Shown here: positions 26,150 through 37,839 of the stretch, piece after piece
How positions within the stretch are numbered: position 1 is the stretch's first letter
Layout: every line of letters begins with the position of its first letter
NCBI GenBank assembly: GCA_023362775.1
Contig: JALMGJ010000011.1
Span: forward strand, 17,906,001 to 17,970,000
DNA from: Charina bottae
Taxonomy: Eukaryota; Chordata; Lepidosauria; Squamata; Charinaidae
Length of the DNA stretch: 64,000 nt
Reading direction: 5' to 3'
Program-made: the position numbers and the translations under genes
Notes under the pieces: generated by a model
Databases searched by the model: none
Told to the model about the DNA's origin: nothing
Seen by the model: only the letters and a program-made list of their open reading frames with translations

Positions 26150-26585
26150 TTAGCATGTCCTATGTTTTCTAAAATCCACACCTTTGGGATTTTTTGGGAC
26201 CTATGCTAATTAGCCCTTAGGTTACAGCCAGCTCAGCTAGCAATTTCATCTTCTCCTTCTGCTGGTTCAACAGTTGGGCAGTGTGGGGGAGCAGACAGGC
26301 ATCTGTACTGCCCCCCTCCCCCTCCTTCTCCCAGCATCAGGACAGCTGATAAAAACTTCAGCCTTGTACCAGCCAGAGAGGGGAGAAGGGGGAAAGAAAG
26401 AGGGAGATCTTGCAACAGCCAAAAAGAAAGCAACAATTTTCCATTTGTGCCTAGTTAGCAAGCAAACATTAAATATTTTTTTCTATGTGTCCTTGGGTCT
26501 TTAGAACCAGCCTGAATGGCCTGGTTAAGCTAAGCCAGAAGCAGTCTGGTGATAGCTCAACATATTGAACAAAGATGTAATTCAG
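26150..26585. other. intergenic, nothing recognised
   Basis: This unique-looking sequence has no supported exon. Confidence 0.45.
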
Positions 26586-26587
26586 AA

Positions 26588-26884
26588 GAGGTGTGGTTAA
26601 GATGCCAGGAAGGTCGGCGGTTCAAGACCCGAGCGCTGCATGACGGAGTGAGCTCCCGCACTAGCCCCAGCTCTTGCCAATCTAGCAATTAGAAAGCATG
26701 CAAATGCAAGTAGATAAATAGGCACCACTTCGGTGGGAAGGTAACAGCGTTCCGTGTGCGTCATGCCGGCCACATGACCGCAGAAGCGTCTTTGGACTGC
26801 GCTGGCTCTTCGGCTAAGAAACGGAGAGGAGCACCGCCCCCTAGAGTCGGACACAACTGTGCAGGGGAAAACCTTTACCTTTAA
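26588..26884 (+). mobile_element. tRNA-derived SINE (Sauria-like)
   Basis: It runs from a head remnant (GTGTGGTTAAGATGCCAGG, then GGTTCAAGACCCG) through GCATGCAAATGCAAGTAG and CACTTCGGTGGGAAGG to CCCCCTAGAGTCGGAC and CCTTTACCTTTAAA. Confidence 0.75.
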
Positions 26885-27054
26885 ACAAAACTAAAACCAG
26901 TGGTGGGGAAGATGTGAAGTTGACTGAGAGCAAAACACACCAGTTTTCCTCCAAACCATGTAACAAAGAAAGGAGGAAAAGAGGAACCCAAAATCATGAC
27001 CTTGGAAGAAAATTAAAACACTTGAGACCTTAGGATTTGCAAAGATAAATACTG

Positions 27055-27320
27055 GAAAACATGGTAGAAGTGTATAAAGTTATGCACGGGGAGAAGAAAG
27101 TGATGGGAGAGATCTTTCCAAAATGCTCGAAACTGGGATCACCCTGGGAAGCAGAAAGGTGGAAAATCCATCCAGGCACAGTAAAATACTTCGCCATGCA
27201 GCACATCAGCAAACCGCGGGATTCGCTACAGGCCTCTAATTTGCACAGCTTTAAAACCAGGATTAGCCAAACTCAGCGAGGAGGACAAGATCAGGTCGTG
27301 GCGACCCCTGGAACCTAGTT
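27055..27320 (+). mobile_element. possible non-LTR retrotransposon C-terminal fragment
   Basis: An open frame (MVEVYKVMHGEKKVMGEIF, later RISQTQRGG) resembles the conserved VYK-MHG segment near the end of LINE polyproteins. It is short, isolated and of low certainty. Confidence 0.3.
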
Positions 27321-27339
27321 AAATGTCAGTTTGCGGAGG

Positions 27340-28080
27340 AACTGGAAGGGGCGGGCGCTTCCCTTAATCTAGCCACCGCAGACACCGAAGGCCGGGCTGG
27401 AAGGGCCTCCAGCTTGAGCCACCCGACTCGGTCCTCCTATCTTGCTAAATCCACGGTGCCACCCCCCCCCCAGTGTGTCCTTGGGGTGGATGAGAAGCCT
27501 TTGGGGGGGGTTGCCTAGGCTGCGCTCCACCACGCTTTCGGCAGCGCGCGATCCCGCCCGGCCCCGTCCCTCTCCGCCCCGACCTCCTTTTGCGCATCCC
27601 GAAACAGCCACCTCCCCGGCCCCAAAGACGCCAAGCGCTCACCAGCCTCCCTGTGCAGACCAGGAGACGCCTCGTGGCCCCCAAAAGGCCGTCCCCGCGA
27701 AATCCCAGCCTGGCACCCAGGGGGCCCCCTGTGCCGGCATCCAGCCGGATTCCACTCGCGCTGCGGGGCAAGCCTGGAGGAAGGCGCGCGGTTCCTGCGC
27801 TCTCCGCCCGGGCGCCCCGGGTTGCAAGGCGCGTGGCGAGCGAAGGCCTTTCCTGCAAGGCAGCTTCAGCCCGGGGAAGGACCCGGGCGAGATCAAAGCT
27901 GGTTTTCCAAGAGCCCCCACGCCTTTCAAGGCGTCTTTCTCTCCTTCTCTTCCGGGAAGGGGGGGGGGGAATTAGAGCCTCCTCGTTCTTGGAAAAATAT
28001 CCTGGCAGGGTCCACTGGAGGCGGAGCGCCTTTATCCTCCTCGTGGAGAAGGACCCGACGAGAAGTGGAATTGGACTGGA
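27340..28080. promoter_or_regulatory. orphan CpG-rich island
   Basis: About 740 bp of strongly GC- and CpG-rich sequence stands out from the AT-rich surroundings. It has overlapping long ORFs on both strands, expected in such composition, and short poly-C and poly-G runs. It could be the promoter and first exon of zinc-finger copy 2, whose coding exon starts 5.4 kb away on the minus strand, or of an unseen gene. No protein is recognisable. Confidence 0.4.
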
Positions 28081-28139
28081 GTGTTGGCCACAAATCGCGG
28101 TTGGTTCATTCGCCCGGCACAATAAACCAATAATTACGC

Positions 28140-28395
28140 AAGGCGGTAGAATCGAAGGCATGTTTTATTGCGGATGTCTACAAGAAAACAGGACTCCTCC
28201 CCGCAACAGGAGAGAAGCCCCGGACACAAGACGAACGGCCCCTTTTATTCAGTTTACAAAGATCATTAAAACTGTTTCCCAAGCCCCTTATTGGCTATTT
28301 CTTTTAGATGTTATCTCATCTCCTCTGGATTCTCGCCCCTCATTTCCAAGCTGTATATGCCCTTCTAATCTAGGTCCTCATCTTGATAGCATAGG
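28140..28395. other. possible LTR-like fragment
   Basis: Antisense polyadenylation-like TTTTATT signals and a promoter-like layout resemble other candidate LTR pieces at 48530 and 51416. No termini or TSD were found. Confidence 0.2.
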
Positions 28396-28398
28396 CAT

Positions 28399-28592
28399 TT
28401 AGCAATTCGAAAGCATGCAAGTGCAAGTAGATAAATAGGTACCACTTCGGTGGGAAGGTAACAGCGTTCCGCGGGCGTCATGCCGGGTGGCCACATGACC
28501 GTGGAAGCGTCTTCGGACAACGCGATGAGCACCGGCCCCTAGAGTCGGACAGGACTGCACAAATGTGCGGGGGAACCTTTACCATTTTAGTT
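28399..28592 (+). mobile_element. tRNA-derived SINE (Sauria-like), 5' truncated
   Basis: AGCATGCAAGTGCAAGTAG, CACTTCGGTGGGAAGG, GAGCACCGGCCCCTAGAGTC and GGGGAACCTTTACC identify the family of 22105. Confidence 0.75.
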
Positions 28593-28604
28593 CACTCTCT
28601 TGTC

Positions 28605-28671
28605 ATAGAATAGAATAGAATAGAATAGAATAGAATAGAATAGAATAGAATAGAATAGAATAGAATAGAAT
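28605..28671 (-). repeat. (AATAG)n microsatellite
   Basis: About 13 pentamer units directly follow the 3' end of the LINE at 28673-29945, as seen from the minus strand. Confidence 0.95.
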
Positions 28672-28672
28672 A

Positions 28673-29945
28673 ATAACTTTATTGTCATCCCACTATACAC
28701 TATACAAGTGCACAATAGAATGAAATTTTGTTGCAGTTGGCTCACAATTTCACTCAAGCAATAAAATACTAATGATAATAATAAAAAACCATAATTACTA
28801 TAAAATACCCATTCTTATAAAATATACATTCTTATAAAATATACATTCTTTAACTCAACATATTTCACCTAAAAGAACCCATTTGGCATTCAAGAATCCA
28901 ATAGCCTGGGGGACAAAGCTGTTTCCCAATCTGGCTGTTCTACCTCGGATACAGCGGAACCTCTTCCCAGAGGGTAACAAAGAAAACAAACCATGATGAG
29001 GATGGGAGGCGTCACTGATGATCTTTCGAGCTCTGGACAAACAGCGTGCATGAGCTAAATCTTGGATGAGGGGCAGAGATATCCCAATTATCTTTTCTGC
29101 TGCCCTTACCACTCTCTGCACAGACTTTCTATCTGAGGCCCTACAGCCTCCAAACCAGATGGAAATACAGCTTGTAAGTACACTCTCTATAGTGCCTCTG
29201 TAGAAAGTAAGGAGAATGGAAGATGGGAGATGTACTTTCTTCATCTGACGCAAAAAGTGCAAACGTTGCTGTGCTCACTTTACCAAAAATGTGGTATTAA
29301 GGGACCAGGACAGACTATTTGTTAACTGCACCCCCAGGAATCTAATGCTACTGACTGACTCCACAGCTATGTTATTGATAAAAAGTGGAGTGTGACTGCA
29401 CCAGTTCTTCCTGAAGTCTATAATAATCTCCTTAGATTTTTCCACGTTTAAAACCAAGCTGTTTTTATTGCACCACTCCACCAAACCCTTTACCTCCTCC
29501 CTATAAGCCCACTCATCCTCACCCCTGATAAGACCCACTACAGTTGTATCGTCCGCATATTTCACAATGGAATTGGTGGTATACTTGGCAGCAACAGTCA
29601 TGTATCATCAGGGTGAACAACAATGGGCTCAAGACACAGCCCTGTGGGGAGCCGATGCTTAGGGAGATAGAGCTAGAAGTATTATATCCAACTCTCACCG
29701 ACTGAGACCTCTCAGTAAGGAAGTCAAGTAGCCAATTACACAAGGGAGTACTAAAACCTAGAGAACCCAGTTTGTCCACCAAATGCTGGGGAACAATCGT
29801 ATTGAACGCTGAGCTGAAATCTATAAACAGCAATCGCACATAACTGTTCTTCTCCTCAAGATGTACCAGACTTGAATGAAGAACAGAAGAGATAGCATCC
29901 TCTACGGAGCGGAGCAATTCCGCCGATAAGCAAACTGAAGTGGAT
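28673..29945 (-). mobile_element. L2/CR1-type LINE, 3' part, broken reverse transcriptase
   Basis: Three reading-frame pieces carry reverse transcriptase motifs. 29519-29917 has [19 protein letters not shown] and [13 protein letters not shown]. 29275-29601 has [10 protein letters not shown] and NVEKSKEIIIDFRK. 28855-29262 has LTFYRGTIESVLTSCISIWF and ends near FVPQAIGFLNAK. Frames shift near 29265 and 29600. The 5' half is absent. The 3' end joins an (AATAG)n tract. Confidence 0.9.
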
Positions 29946-30352
29946 CAAACGAAGGGGGGAGTCTGGAAACAATATAATCTTTCATCAGTCTCTCAAAACA
30001 TTTCATCACAATGGGAGTGAGAGCTTCCTCCATTTCGCACTCACACTCAGAACACCGGAGTCGGATGACTCACCCCCAGATGTTGTCTCATCTCCTCCGG
30101 ATCCTCACCAGGGAGCTGGCCTGGGACCAGCTGTCCCCAGGCCAGGCATGCTGCATAACTCCCTAATAGGAAGAGGGACCAAAATCGCCTATTAATTGTC
30201 CAAGAAAACTACAAGGACATCTCTCTGACATTCCCAGGATCTGAGTTTGATGTAGTTTTTACATCAAGAGGTTTTACTCTTCTACAAGAGCAAGCCGCAT
30301 GAAATGTACGCCAATGAAAATACAAGCAGGAAGGATTGGCATACTTCTAAAT

Positions 30353-30506
30353 CATAGCTTTCCAAACTGTGAAGTGCTGATGGCGTGTCACCACTGCCCC
30401 TGTGATGGTGCAGGTGCACGCGGTGGTAGTGGCATGCCATCAGCGCTTCTGGATTTTAGCACGACACACAAGGCCGTCGCTGTTGGTGGGACTTTGGAAA
30501 GCACTG
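30353..30506 (+). mobile_element. hAT (Buster-type) MITE with perfect TSD
   Basis: CATAGCTTTCCAAACTGTG at the left and TTTGGAAAGCACTG at the right are inverted repeats. It is flanked by TTCTAAAT (30345-30352 and 30507-30514). It is a shorter, diverged copy of the 7454 family. Confidence 0.8.
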
Positions 30507-30662
30507 TTCTAAATTCTTAAATTCCTAATTTCACAGTACATTCACAGGGAATTAATTTAGAGCTCTGGCAAAAGAAATCTGTCCTTCCCAGCCTTTTGAA
30601 CAAAGCTGGCAATGAACAGCTCCACCCTCTTTCTTTTAACTCTGTATCTCCTGCTGCAGTGC

Positions 30663-33290
30663 CTGTTGTTGTTGTTTATTCGTTCAGTCGCTTCCGACTC
30701 TTCGTGACTTCATGGACCAGCCCACGCCAGAGCTTCCTGTCGGCCGTCACCATCCCCAGCTCCCTCACGGTTGTGTCCGTCAACTTCAGAATATCATCCA
30801 TCCATCTTGCCCTTGGTCGGCCCCTCTTCCTTTTGCCTTCCACTTTCCCTAGCATCAGCTTCTTCTCCAGGGTATCCTGTCTTCTCATTATGTGGCCAAA
30901 GTACTTCAGTTTTGCCTTTAATATCATTCCCTCAAATGAGCAGTCTGGCTTTATTTCCTGGAGTATGGACTGGTTTGATCTTCTTGCAGTCCAAGGCACT
31001 CTCAGAATTTTCCTCCAACACCACAGTTCAAAAGCATCTATCTTCCTTCGTTCAGCCTTCCTTATGGTCCAGCTCTCACAGCCATAGGTTACTACAGGGA
31101 ATACCATTGCTTTAACTATGCGGATCTTTGTTGCCAGTGTGATGTCTCTGCTCTTAACTATTTTATCAAGATTTGCCATTGCTCTCTTCCCAAGAAGTAG
31201 ACGTCTTCTGATTTCCTGGCTGCAGTCAGCATCTGCAGTAATCTTTGCACCTAGAAATACAAAGTCTGTCACTGCCTCCACTTTTTCTCCCTCTAATTTG
31301 CCAGTTATCAATCAAGCTGGTTGCCATAATCTTGGTTTTTTTGAGGTTTAACTGCAACCCAGCTTTTGCACTTTCTTCTTTCACCTTCGTCATAAGGCTC
31401 AACTCCTCCTCGCTTTCAGCCATCAAAGTGGTATCATCTGCATATCTAAGATTGTTAATGTTTCTTCCAGTGATTTTAACTCCAGCCTTGGATTCCTCAA
31501 GCCCAGCACGTCGCATGATGTGTTCTGCGTACAGGTTGAATAGGTAGGGTGAGAGTATACAGCCCTGCCGTACTCCTTTCCCAATCTTAAACCAGTCTGT
31601 TGTTCCGTGCTCTGTTCTTACCGTTGCTACTTGGTCGTTATACAGATTCCTCAGGAGGCAGACAAGATGACTTGGTATCCCCATACCACCAAGAACTTGC
31701 CACAATTTGTTATGATCCACACAGTCAAAGGCTTTAGAATAGTCAATAAAACAAAAATAGATGTTTTTCTGAAACTCCCTGGCTTTCTCCATTATCCAGT
31801 GGATATTGGCAATTTGGTCTCTAGTTCCTCTGCCTTTCCTAAACCCAGCTTGTACATCTGGCAATTCTCGCTCCATGAATTGCTGGAGTCTATCTTGCAA
31901 GATCTTGAGCATTACCTTACTGGCATGTGAAATAAGTGCCACTGTTCGATAGTTTGAACATTCTTTAGTGCTTCCCTTTTTTGGTATGGGGATATAAGTT
32001 GATTTTTTCCAATCTGATGGCCATTCTTGTGTTTTCCAAATTTGCTGGCATATGGCATGCATCAACTTGACAGCATCATCTTGCAAGATTGTAAACAGTT
32101 CAGCTGGGATACCGTCATCTCCTGCTGCCTTGTTATTAGCAATGCTTCTTAAGGCCCATTCAACCTCACTCTTCAGGATGTCTGGCTCTAACTCACTGAC
32201 CACACCGTCAAAGCTATCTCCAATATTATTATCCTTCCTATACAGATCTTCCGTATATTCTTGCCACCTTTTCTTGATCTCTTCTGCTTCTGTTAGGTCC
32301 TTACCATCTTTGTTTTTGATCATACCCATTTTTGCCTGGAATTTACCTCCAATGTTTCTAATTTTCTGGAAGAGGTCTCTTGTCCTTCCTATTCTATTGT
32401 CTTCTTCCACTTCTGCACATTGCTTGTTTAAAAATAATTCCTTATCTCTTCTGGCTAACCTCTGGAATTTTGCATTTAATTGGGCATATCTCCCCCTATC
32501 ACTGTTGCCTTTTGCTTTCCTTCTTTCTTGGGCTACTTCCAGTGTCTCAGCAGACAGCCATCTTGCCTTCTTGGTTTTCTTTTTCTTTGGGACGTTTTTT
32601 GTTGCCGCCTCCTGAACAATGTTGCGAACTTCTGTCCATAGTTCTTCCAGGACCCTATCTACTAAATCTAGTCCCTTAAATCTATTCTTCACCTCCACTG
32701 CATATTCCTTAGGAATATTAGTGAGCTCATATCTAACTGATCTGTGGGTCTTCCCTATTCTCTTTAGTCTGATTCTAAATTTTGCAATAAGAAGTTGGTG
32801 ATCTGAACTACAGTCAGCTCCAGGTCTTGTTTTTACCGACTGTATAGATGTCCGCCACCTTTGGCTGCAAAGGATGTAGTCAATCTGATTTCGGTGTCGA
32901 CCATCTGGTGAAGTCCATGTATAAAGTCGTCTTTTAGGTTGTTGGAAGAGAGTGTTTGTTATGCACAGTGAGTTGTCTTGGCAAAATTCTATCAGCCTAT
33001 GTCCTGCTTCATTTTGTTCTCCCAGACCATGCTTGCCTGTAGTTCCAGGTGTCGTCTGACTACCCACCTTAGCATTCCAGTCTCCTGTAATGAAAATAAC
33101 ATCTCTTTTTGGTGTATTATCCAGTAGGTGCTGCAGATCCTCATAGAACTGATCTACTTCTGCTTCTTCAGCAGCTGCAGTGCCTACAAGCATATTATTC
33201 CTAAGGAGAAGCAGTGCAGAAAAACTCAGCCCCCCCAAGCGGATGGAATTACAGTCTGCAGAGCTAAATTCACTACAAATGAATTTCACT
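30663..33290 (-). mobile_element. Bov-B (RTE) LINE, long copy
   Basis: The minus strand carries about 2.6 kb of Bov-B, 5' truncated near 33290. The 3' end has the diagnostic GTCACGAAGAGTCGGAAGCG and terminates in AACAACAACAGG. The element encodes endonuclease and reverse transcriptase in nearly one frame. Confidence 0.93.
30676..33289 (-). pseudogene. Bov-B endonuclease/reverse transcriptase, one frameshift
   Basis: This protein would nick DNA and reverse-transcribe the LINE RNA. A 687-codon frame (31226-33289) holds the C-terminal part of the apurinic-type endonuclease (FITGDWNAKVG, QIDYILCSQRW, SDHQLLIAKFRIRLK) and the reverse transcriptase (PIPKKGSTKECSNYRTVAL, FIDYSKAFDCVDH, GVRQGCILSPYLFN, RYADDTTLMAES). 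A shift at about 31230-31311 continues it in another frame to 30676 (GCESWTIRKAERRKIDAFE, WCWRKILRVPWTARRSNQSI). The endonuclease N-terminus is missing. A single frameshift in over 860 codons makes this a fairly recent copy. Confidence 0.92.
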
Positions 33291-33860
33291 GAGCTCTAAT
33301 TGACTTCTAAATAAAATTACAGGATTGTGGTTTTATTCCAGATACCATTGAATAATAGATTTGAGGAAAACCTAAGACTATGTTTCCAAGATTGCTGTAG
33401 TCTGGTCCCCAAGGAAATTCTTCAACTGCAAAGTCACTCTACCATAATACCCACAATCCCAAAGAAGATAATATGAGACGGAATTAAGGCACCTCATTTT
33501 TATTTGTTTAAAAACAATCTAAAAAAACCCTATGTAACATTCACAGACATCCTTTTCCAAATCTATATTTTCTATGTAACAAAGACTTACTGAAACAAGC
33601 TTTTTTCTTCTAATCACGTAAAAATATACATTCTGGAACTGGAAACCCCATATCCAAGATCAGCAAAATATGATTTCTTTGAAATTAGTGTCCTCCAATA
33701 TTTTTCAGGCATTTGACCCCATATCCTCAAAAATGTTATGTAGTCAAGTTCTAGAATTTCCCACCAGCATCGCTTTAAACCCTAAAATACTCAGTACTGT
33801 ATGGGAAAACAGAGAAATTCTAATGGACTATAATAGAATCCATACTCCATATAGCTAGAG
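33291..33860. other. intergenic, nothing recognised
   Basis: This is sequence between two Bov-B insertions. No exon or repeat is recognised. Confidence 0.45.
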
Positions 33861-33867
33861 TCCATAC

Positions 33868-34160
33868 TCCTGGAAATAAAGCCAGACTGCTCACTTGAAG
33901 GAATATTAAAGGCAAAACTGAAGTACTTTGGCCACATAATGAGAAGACAGGATACCCTGGAGAAGATGCTGATGCTAGGGAAAGTGGAAGGCAAAAGGAA
34001 GAGGGGCCGACCAAGGGCAAGATAGACGGATGATATTCTGGAGGTGACGGACTCAACCTTCGGGGAGCTGAGGGTGGCGACGGCTGACAGGAAGCTCTGG
34101 CGTGGGCTGGTCCATGAAGTCACGAAGAGTTGGAAGCGATTGAACGAATAAACAAATAAT
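33868..34160 (+). mobile_element. Bov-B (RTE) LINE 3' fragment
   Basis: The plus-strand 3' end reads CTGAAGTACTTTGGCCACAT, GAGGGGCCGACCAAGGGC, GAAGTCACGAAGAGTTGGAA and ends AACGAATAAACAAATAATAG. Confidence 0.85.
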
Positions 34161-34242
34161 AGAATCTCAAAGCTGGGCGAATGAGCATTAAAATTGAAAA
34201 TCAGTTCAATGAAAGCAAGTGCACTAAAATACTCAGTACTGT

Positions 34243-34480
34243 ACAGGTAGTCCTTGCTTAACGCCCGTTTAACTATTATGATTCAGCAGGAAGAAGTTGA
34301 TTTCTGTGCAGTTTGTTATTTAATAGCCCTTGTCATCAAACTGGGAAACCCCTTGCAGGGGGCAGGGAAGAAAGTGTCATATTTAAAATAACCATCAGTT
34401 TAGTCCTGTTTCTCAACCTCAGCAACTTTAAGATGCGTGGACTTCAACTCCCAGAATCCCCAGCCATGCTGAGATACTTT
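34243..34480 (+). mobile_element. fragments of the pogo-like element and the palindromic MITE
   Basis: ACAGGTAGTCCTTGCTTAACG (34243-34263) matches the left end of 20447-20844. At 34400-34470, TTTCTCAACCTCAGCAACTTTAAGATGCGTGGACTTCAAC matches the hAT palindrome family. Both are truncated. Confidence 0.55.
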
Positions 34481-34779
34481 ATGTATTCATACAATAAGGA
34501 AGCTACCTCAGAAATCAAACAGTGTTACATTTTACCTCGTAAATACATTTCTCTTTCAAGTTTACTGAGGGGAAATAGGGAACTCAGTTCAAGAAAACCA
34601 CATCACAACAATATAGTACCACATGCCCGTAACAGGTGAAGAAAGAAAAAAATATTTTTCTCCTCAAAAGACCAAGCAGGGTACATTAACACAGTATTTT
34701 GAATGGGGGAAATATAAATATTATGCAGAATATTGACCTCTCTGGTAGCAACTGAGCGATGTGAATCCCTGAGATTTTT

Positions 34780-34925
34780 TTTCCAGATTTTTTTGTCCTG
34801 CCTTTATTATTTTTATAAGTAATTCAAGGTGAGGACATGCCTAATACTCCTTCTTCCTTCTATTTTCCCCACAACAACAAACCTCTGAGGTGAGTTGGGC
34901 TGAGAGACAGTGACTGGCTGAATTT
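34780..34925 (-). mobile_element. tRNA-derived SINE fragment, antisense
   Basis: CCTGCCTTTATTATTTTTAT, CTTCTATTTTCCCCACAAC and GTGAGTTGGGCTGAGAG match the 3' half of the 11897 family. Confidence 0.6.
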
Positions 34926-35480
34926 TGTTGTAGTTTTTAAACTGAAATTTTCAAGCCAGTGAGAGAAGTTGTTCAGTTAATATGTAAGAAACCTTTGAAG
35001 TAAAACTAGCCGGAAAACAGAGCAGAGGGGCCTGGAAATAATAATACCCACAATCTACAACAATAAATTTCTCACAGGCAAGCTTAATAATAATGGCTGC
35101 CAGATATTAGACAATGAGTTTCTTATTAGTATTCCATTTTTCTTCCACTAATCCTCTAAACAGCAGTTTTTGAAGGAAAACTTTCTGACTTAATATGGAA
35201 GTGGAATATGGAAGCAAGTAGAAAGAAAGAAAAATGCCAGTGCTGAATGAGGAGCTGTGAGGGAAAAACAGTCAAAGACAATGAGAAAAGAAAATTTAGC
35301 GTTGAGAAAGAACAGATGCTCAGAAGCACAAAAAACTTTGAAAGCAAGAGAAACTGCATAACACCCCCCCCCAAAATGATTACACTAAGGACTTAGTGGA
35401 AAATAGACTTTATAAGTTGTATGCCCAGAGAAGAATTTATCAAAAAGAAATAAATTCAGAAAGGTATATTTGGCCCTTGT
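34926..35480. other. intergenic, nothing recognised
   Basis: This is AT-rich sequence without a supported gene. Confidence 0.45.
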
Positions 35481-35494
35481 TTATCCAGTATTGG

Positions 35495-36840
35495 TGATTT
35501 ATTTATTTACTGGATTTCTAGGCCATCCAAAATAACTCTGGGTGGCTTCACAAAGTTACAAAACGGCATTATATATAGTAAAAAAGACAATTGTCCAAGA
35601 GATCAATATGCCATTCTTTCACATTACACCACCACCCCCCCCACTTAAAAAGGGACACTGAAACATCCTAATCCAAGTCTGGGGGAAAGCCAGGAGTTTA
35701 AAGATAGCTTGAAGACGGGCAAGTAGGGGCTGTATGGATCTCTGAGGGATGCTGTTCCAAACAGCAGGTCTCGCAACAGCAAAGCCTTCCTGGGTCCCGC
35801 TAAATGACATTGCTTGATTGACGGGGCCCCAAAGCAAGCCACAGGATGGGCAGACCCTAGAGGAGACAGGTGTTCCCTCAAATAGCTAGTCCCTTTGCCA
35901 CGTAGGGCTTTATAAGTGACAACCAGCATCTTGAATTACCTCCAGAAGCTAAGTGGCAACTAGCGCAACTCATGTACATAGGTGCTATATGTGGATAATG
36001 AGGCTTGCCCATCACTGCTCATACTGCTGTATTCTGGACCAGCTGTAGCTTCTGAGTAGACTTCAAGGACAGCCCGCATAGAGCGCATTGCAATAATCCA
36101 CGTGTGAGATGACCAAGGCATGAGTGACCATGAGGAAGGCCTTTTATCCAGAAATAGATGTACCCGGCACTCAAGGTGAACCTGTGCAAAGGCCTTCTAT
36201 TCTTCAAGAATGAGCTAAGAGTCCAGGAAGAACCCCAGATTGTGTGCCAGTCCCAACGAGGGGATTGCAACCCCATTCAGGACCAAGACTGGAAAGTCCC
36301 CAGAACCAGGGGACTAAACACAGCCATTCCGTCTTGCTAGGGCTGAGCCTGGGCCCTGTTCCTCCCCATCCAAAACACAGTAGCCTTCAGGCACTTGACA
36401 GCATCGCTTGGTTGATCAGAGTTGAGATGTACAACCGAGTATCATCAGCATACTGATAATACCCGACTCTGAACCAATGAATGATCTCTCCCAAAAGCCT
36501 CATGTAGATGTTAAATAAGAGGGGTGAGAGCATCAAGCCCCAAAGCACCATGCAAATCAAGGATATTAGCCCCACTTGACTGGAACCGGCTCCATTATAA
36601 CACCATCATAACAACCCACTCCCTGCAGCTGATCCAGAATGACCATACCATGGCCAATGGTATGGAGAGCTGCTGAAGGATCAAGGAGGGCCAGGATGAT
36701 GGTATCATCTCCATTCCGGCTCTGCCACAGGTCATCAACCAGCGCGACCAATGCCGAGTCAGTGCAAAATCCATCCTATAATAACTGTATGGGATCAGGA
36801 GTTTTCCTTTATCACAGACCAAGAGGCTTTAAAGTGCAGT
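35495..36840 (-). mobile_element. CR1 LINE, 3' part, multiply frameshifted
   Basis: On the minus strand, CR1 reverse transcriptase pieces appear in order: DPSAALHTIGHGMVI with LDQLQGVGCYDGVI (36566-36750), LSPLLFNIYMRLLGEIIHWF and YYQYADDTRLYIS (36387-36575), GLSLKSTQKLQLVQNTAV (about 36019-36075), and VTYKALRGKGTSYLREHLSP with WNSIPQRSI (35619-35929). The element ends in an antisense 3' end near 35495-35560. Confidence 0.88.
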
Positions 36841-37558
36841 TGTAAAGATGGCTGGGTCCTGCAGGAGATTCATTTCTGTACTGAACATATCCAAGGAAGA
36901 TGTAACTGCAGCTGCTTTATCCAGGCAGGATTGGTGAGTGATACTTTTCGTTTTATTCTATGAGAAACTCGCAGTAAAATGCTAAAGCAAAGTGGATTAC
37001 ATTTTTGTTTTTAGACATCAGAATCCATACTGTATATAGGTCTCCAAATAGTCTGTGCTTGTGATTTCAAAGCAAAAATTGTTAAAAATGTAAAACATCT
37101 CAAGGTCATCTGAACTTTCACATTCATAAAATAAGAGAGTCCGCAGGAATGAGAAGTTGGACAAAATGTATGGACTTACCAGTCTGATCTACTGTATGAC
37201 TAAGAGCAGTTGCCAATGGAATATAAGGATGTAAGTTTAAAACAGTCACCTTCTCTCCTTCCCCAGAAGAGGATACTCCTAAGTATGAGATCTAATATTT
37301 GGTTGCCAGTCTTTCTGTATCTTTCTATCTGGTGCAGCAGTAGATGATCTGCTACCCTTGAGAAGTTTTCAGTCCTCTTCCACTGAGCATGCTGGTTAGG
37401 TTTGGAATGTATAGAGGATCCCAGTTCCTTATCCCCGACTTGGACCAAAGTGGATGGTAGGGAAAGCCATGTTAAGGTTTTGTCTGTTGGTGTGACAGAG
37501 CGTAGAGCTGGATTTTCTGTGTCCTGGAATGGTTCTACTTTCCATCTCCCTTGTTGCC

Positions 37559-37839
37559 TCATCTCCCTTCCAGGTCCCTAACGAGGAATGGATTTATGGC
37601 CTTCAGTGCATTGTACAGTTGATCTTTGCAAAAGCGATTCCAGCTGGGCACTACCTTATAGAGCTCTCGCATTTTCTCCTGATTAGTTTCCCGTGAACAG
37701 ATTTTTTGGTATTGTTCTTCATTTAGGATGGGACCATACAATCTATCTAGCACCGGTTCCACTGTGGCAGTTCGCTGGATCAGCTGCTCCCTGAACCGGT
37801 CAATGAAATGCTGTTGACAAGAACTAGATGGCCGATTCT
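37559..37839 (-). CDS. CARD exon of ASC-like copy A
   Basis: After a short Ser/Cys/Gln-rich lead-in ([10 protein letters not shown]) the CARD reads [20 protein letters not shown], then [33 protein letters not shown] and FLVRDLEGR. The acidic end and the Trp in helix 5 match the ASC CARD pattern. Confidence 0.93.

Noticed and set aside
27369..28402. Long overlapping ORFs in the CpG island
   Set aside because: No recognisable domain, very Pro/Arg/Ala-rich on both strands, and explained by base composition.
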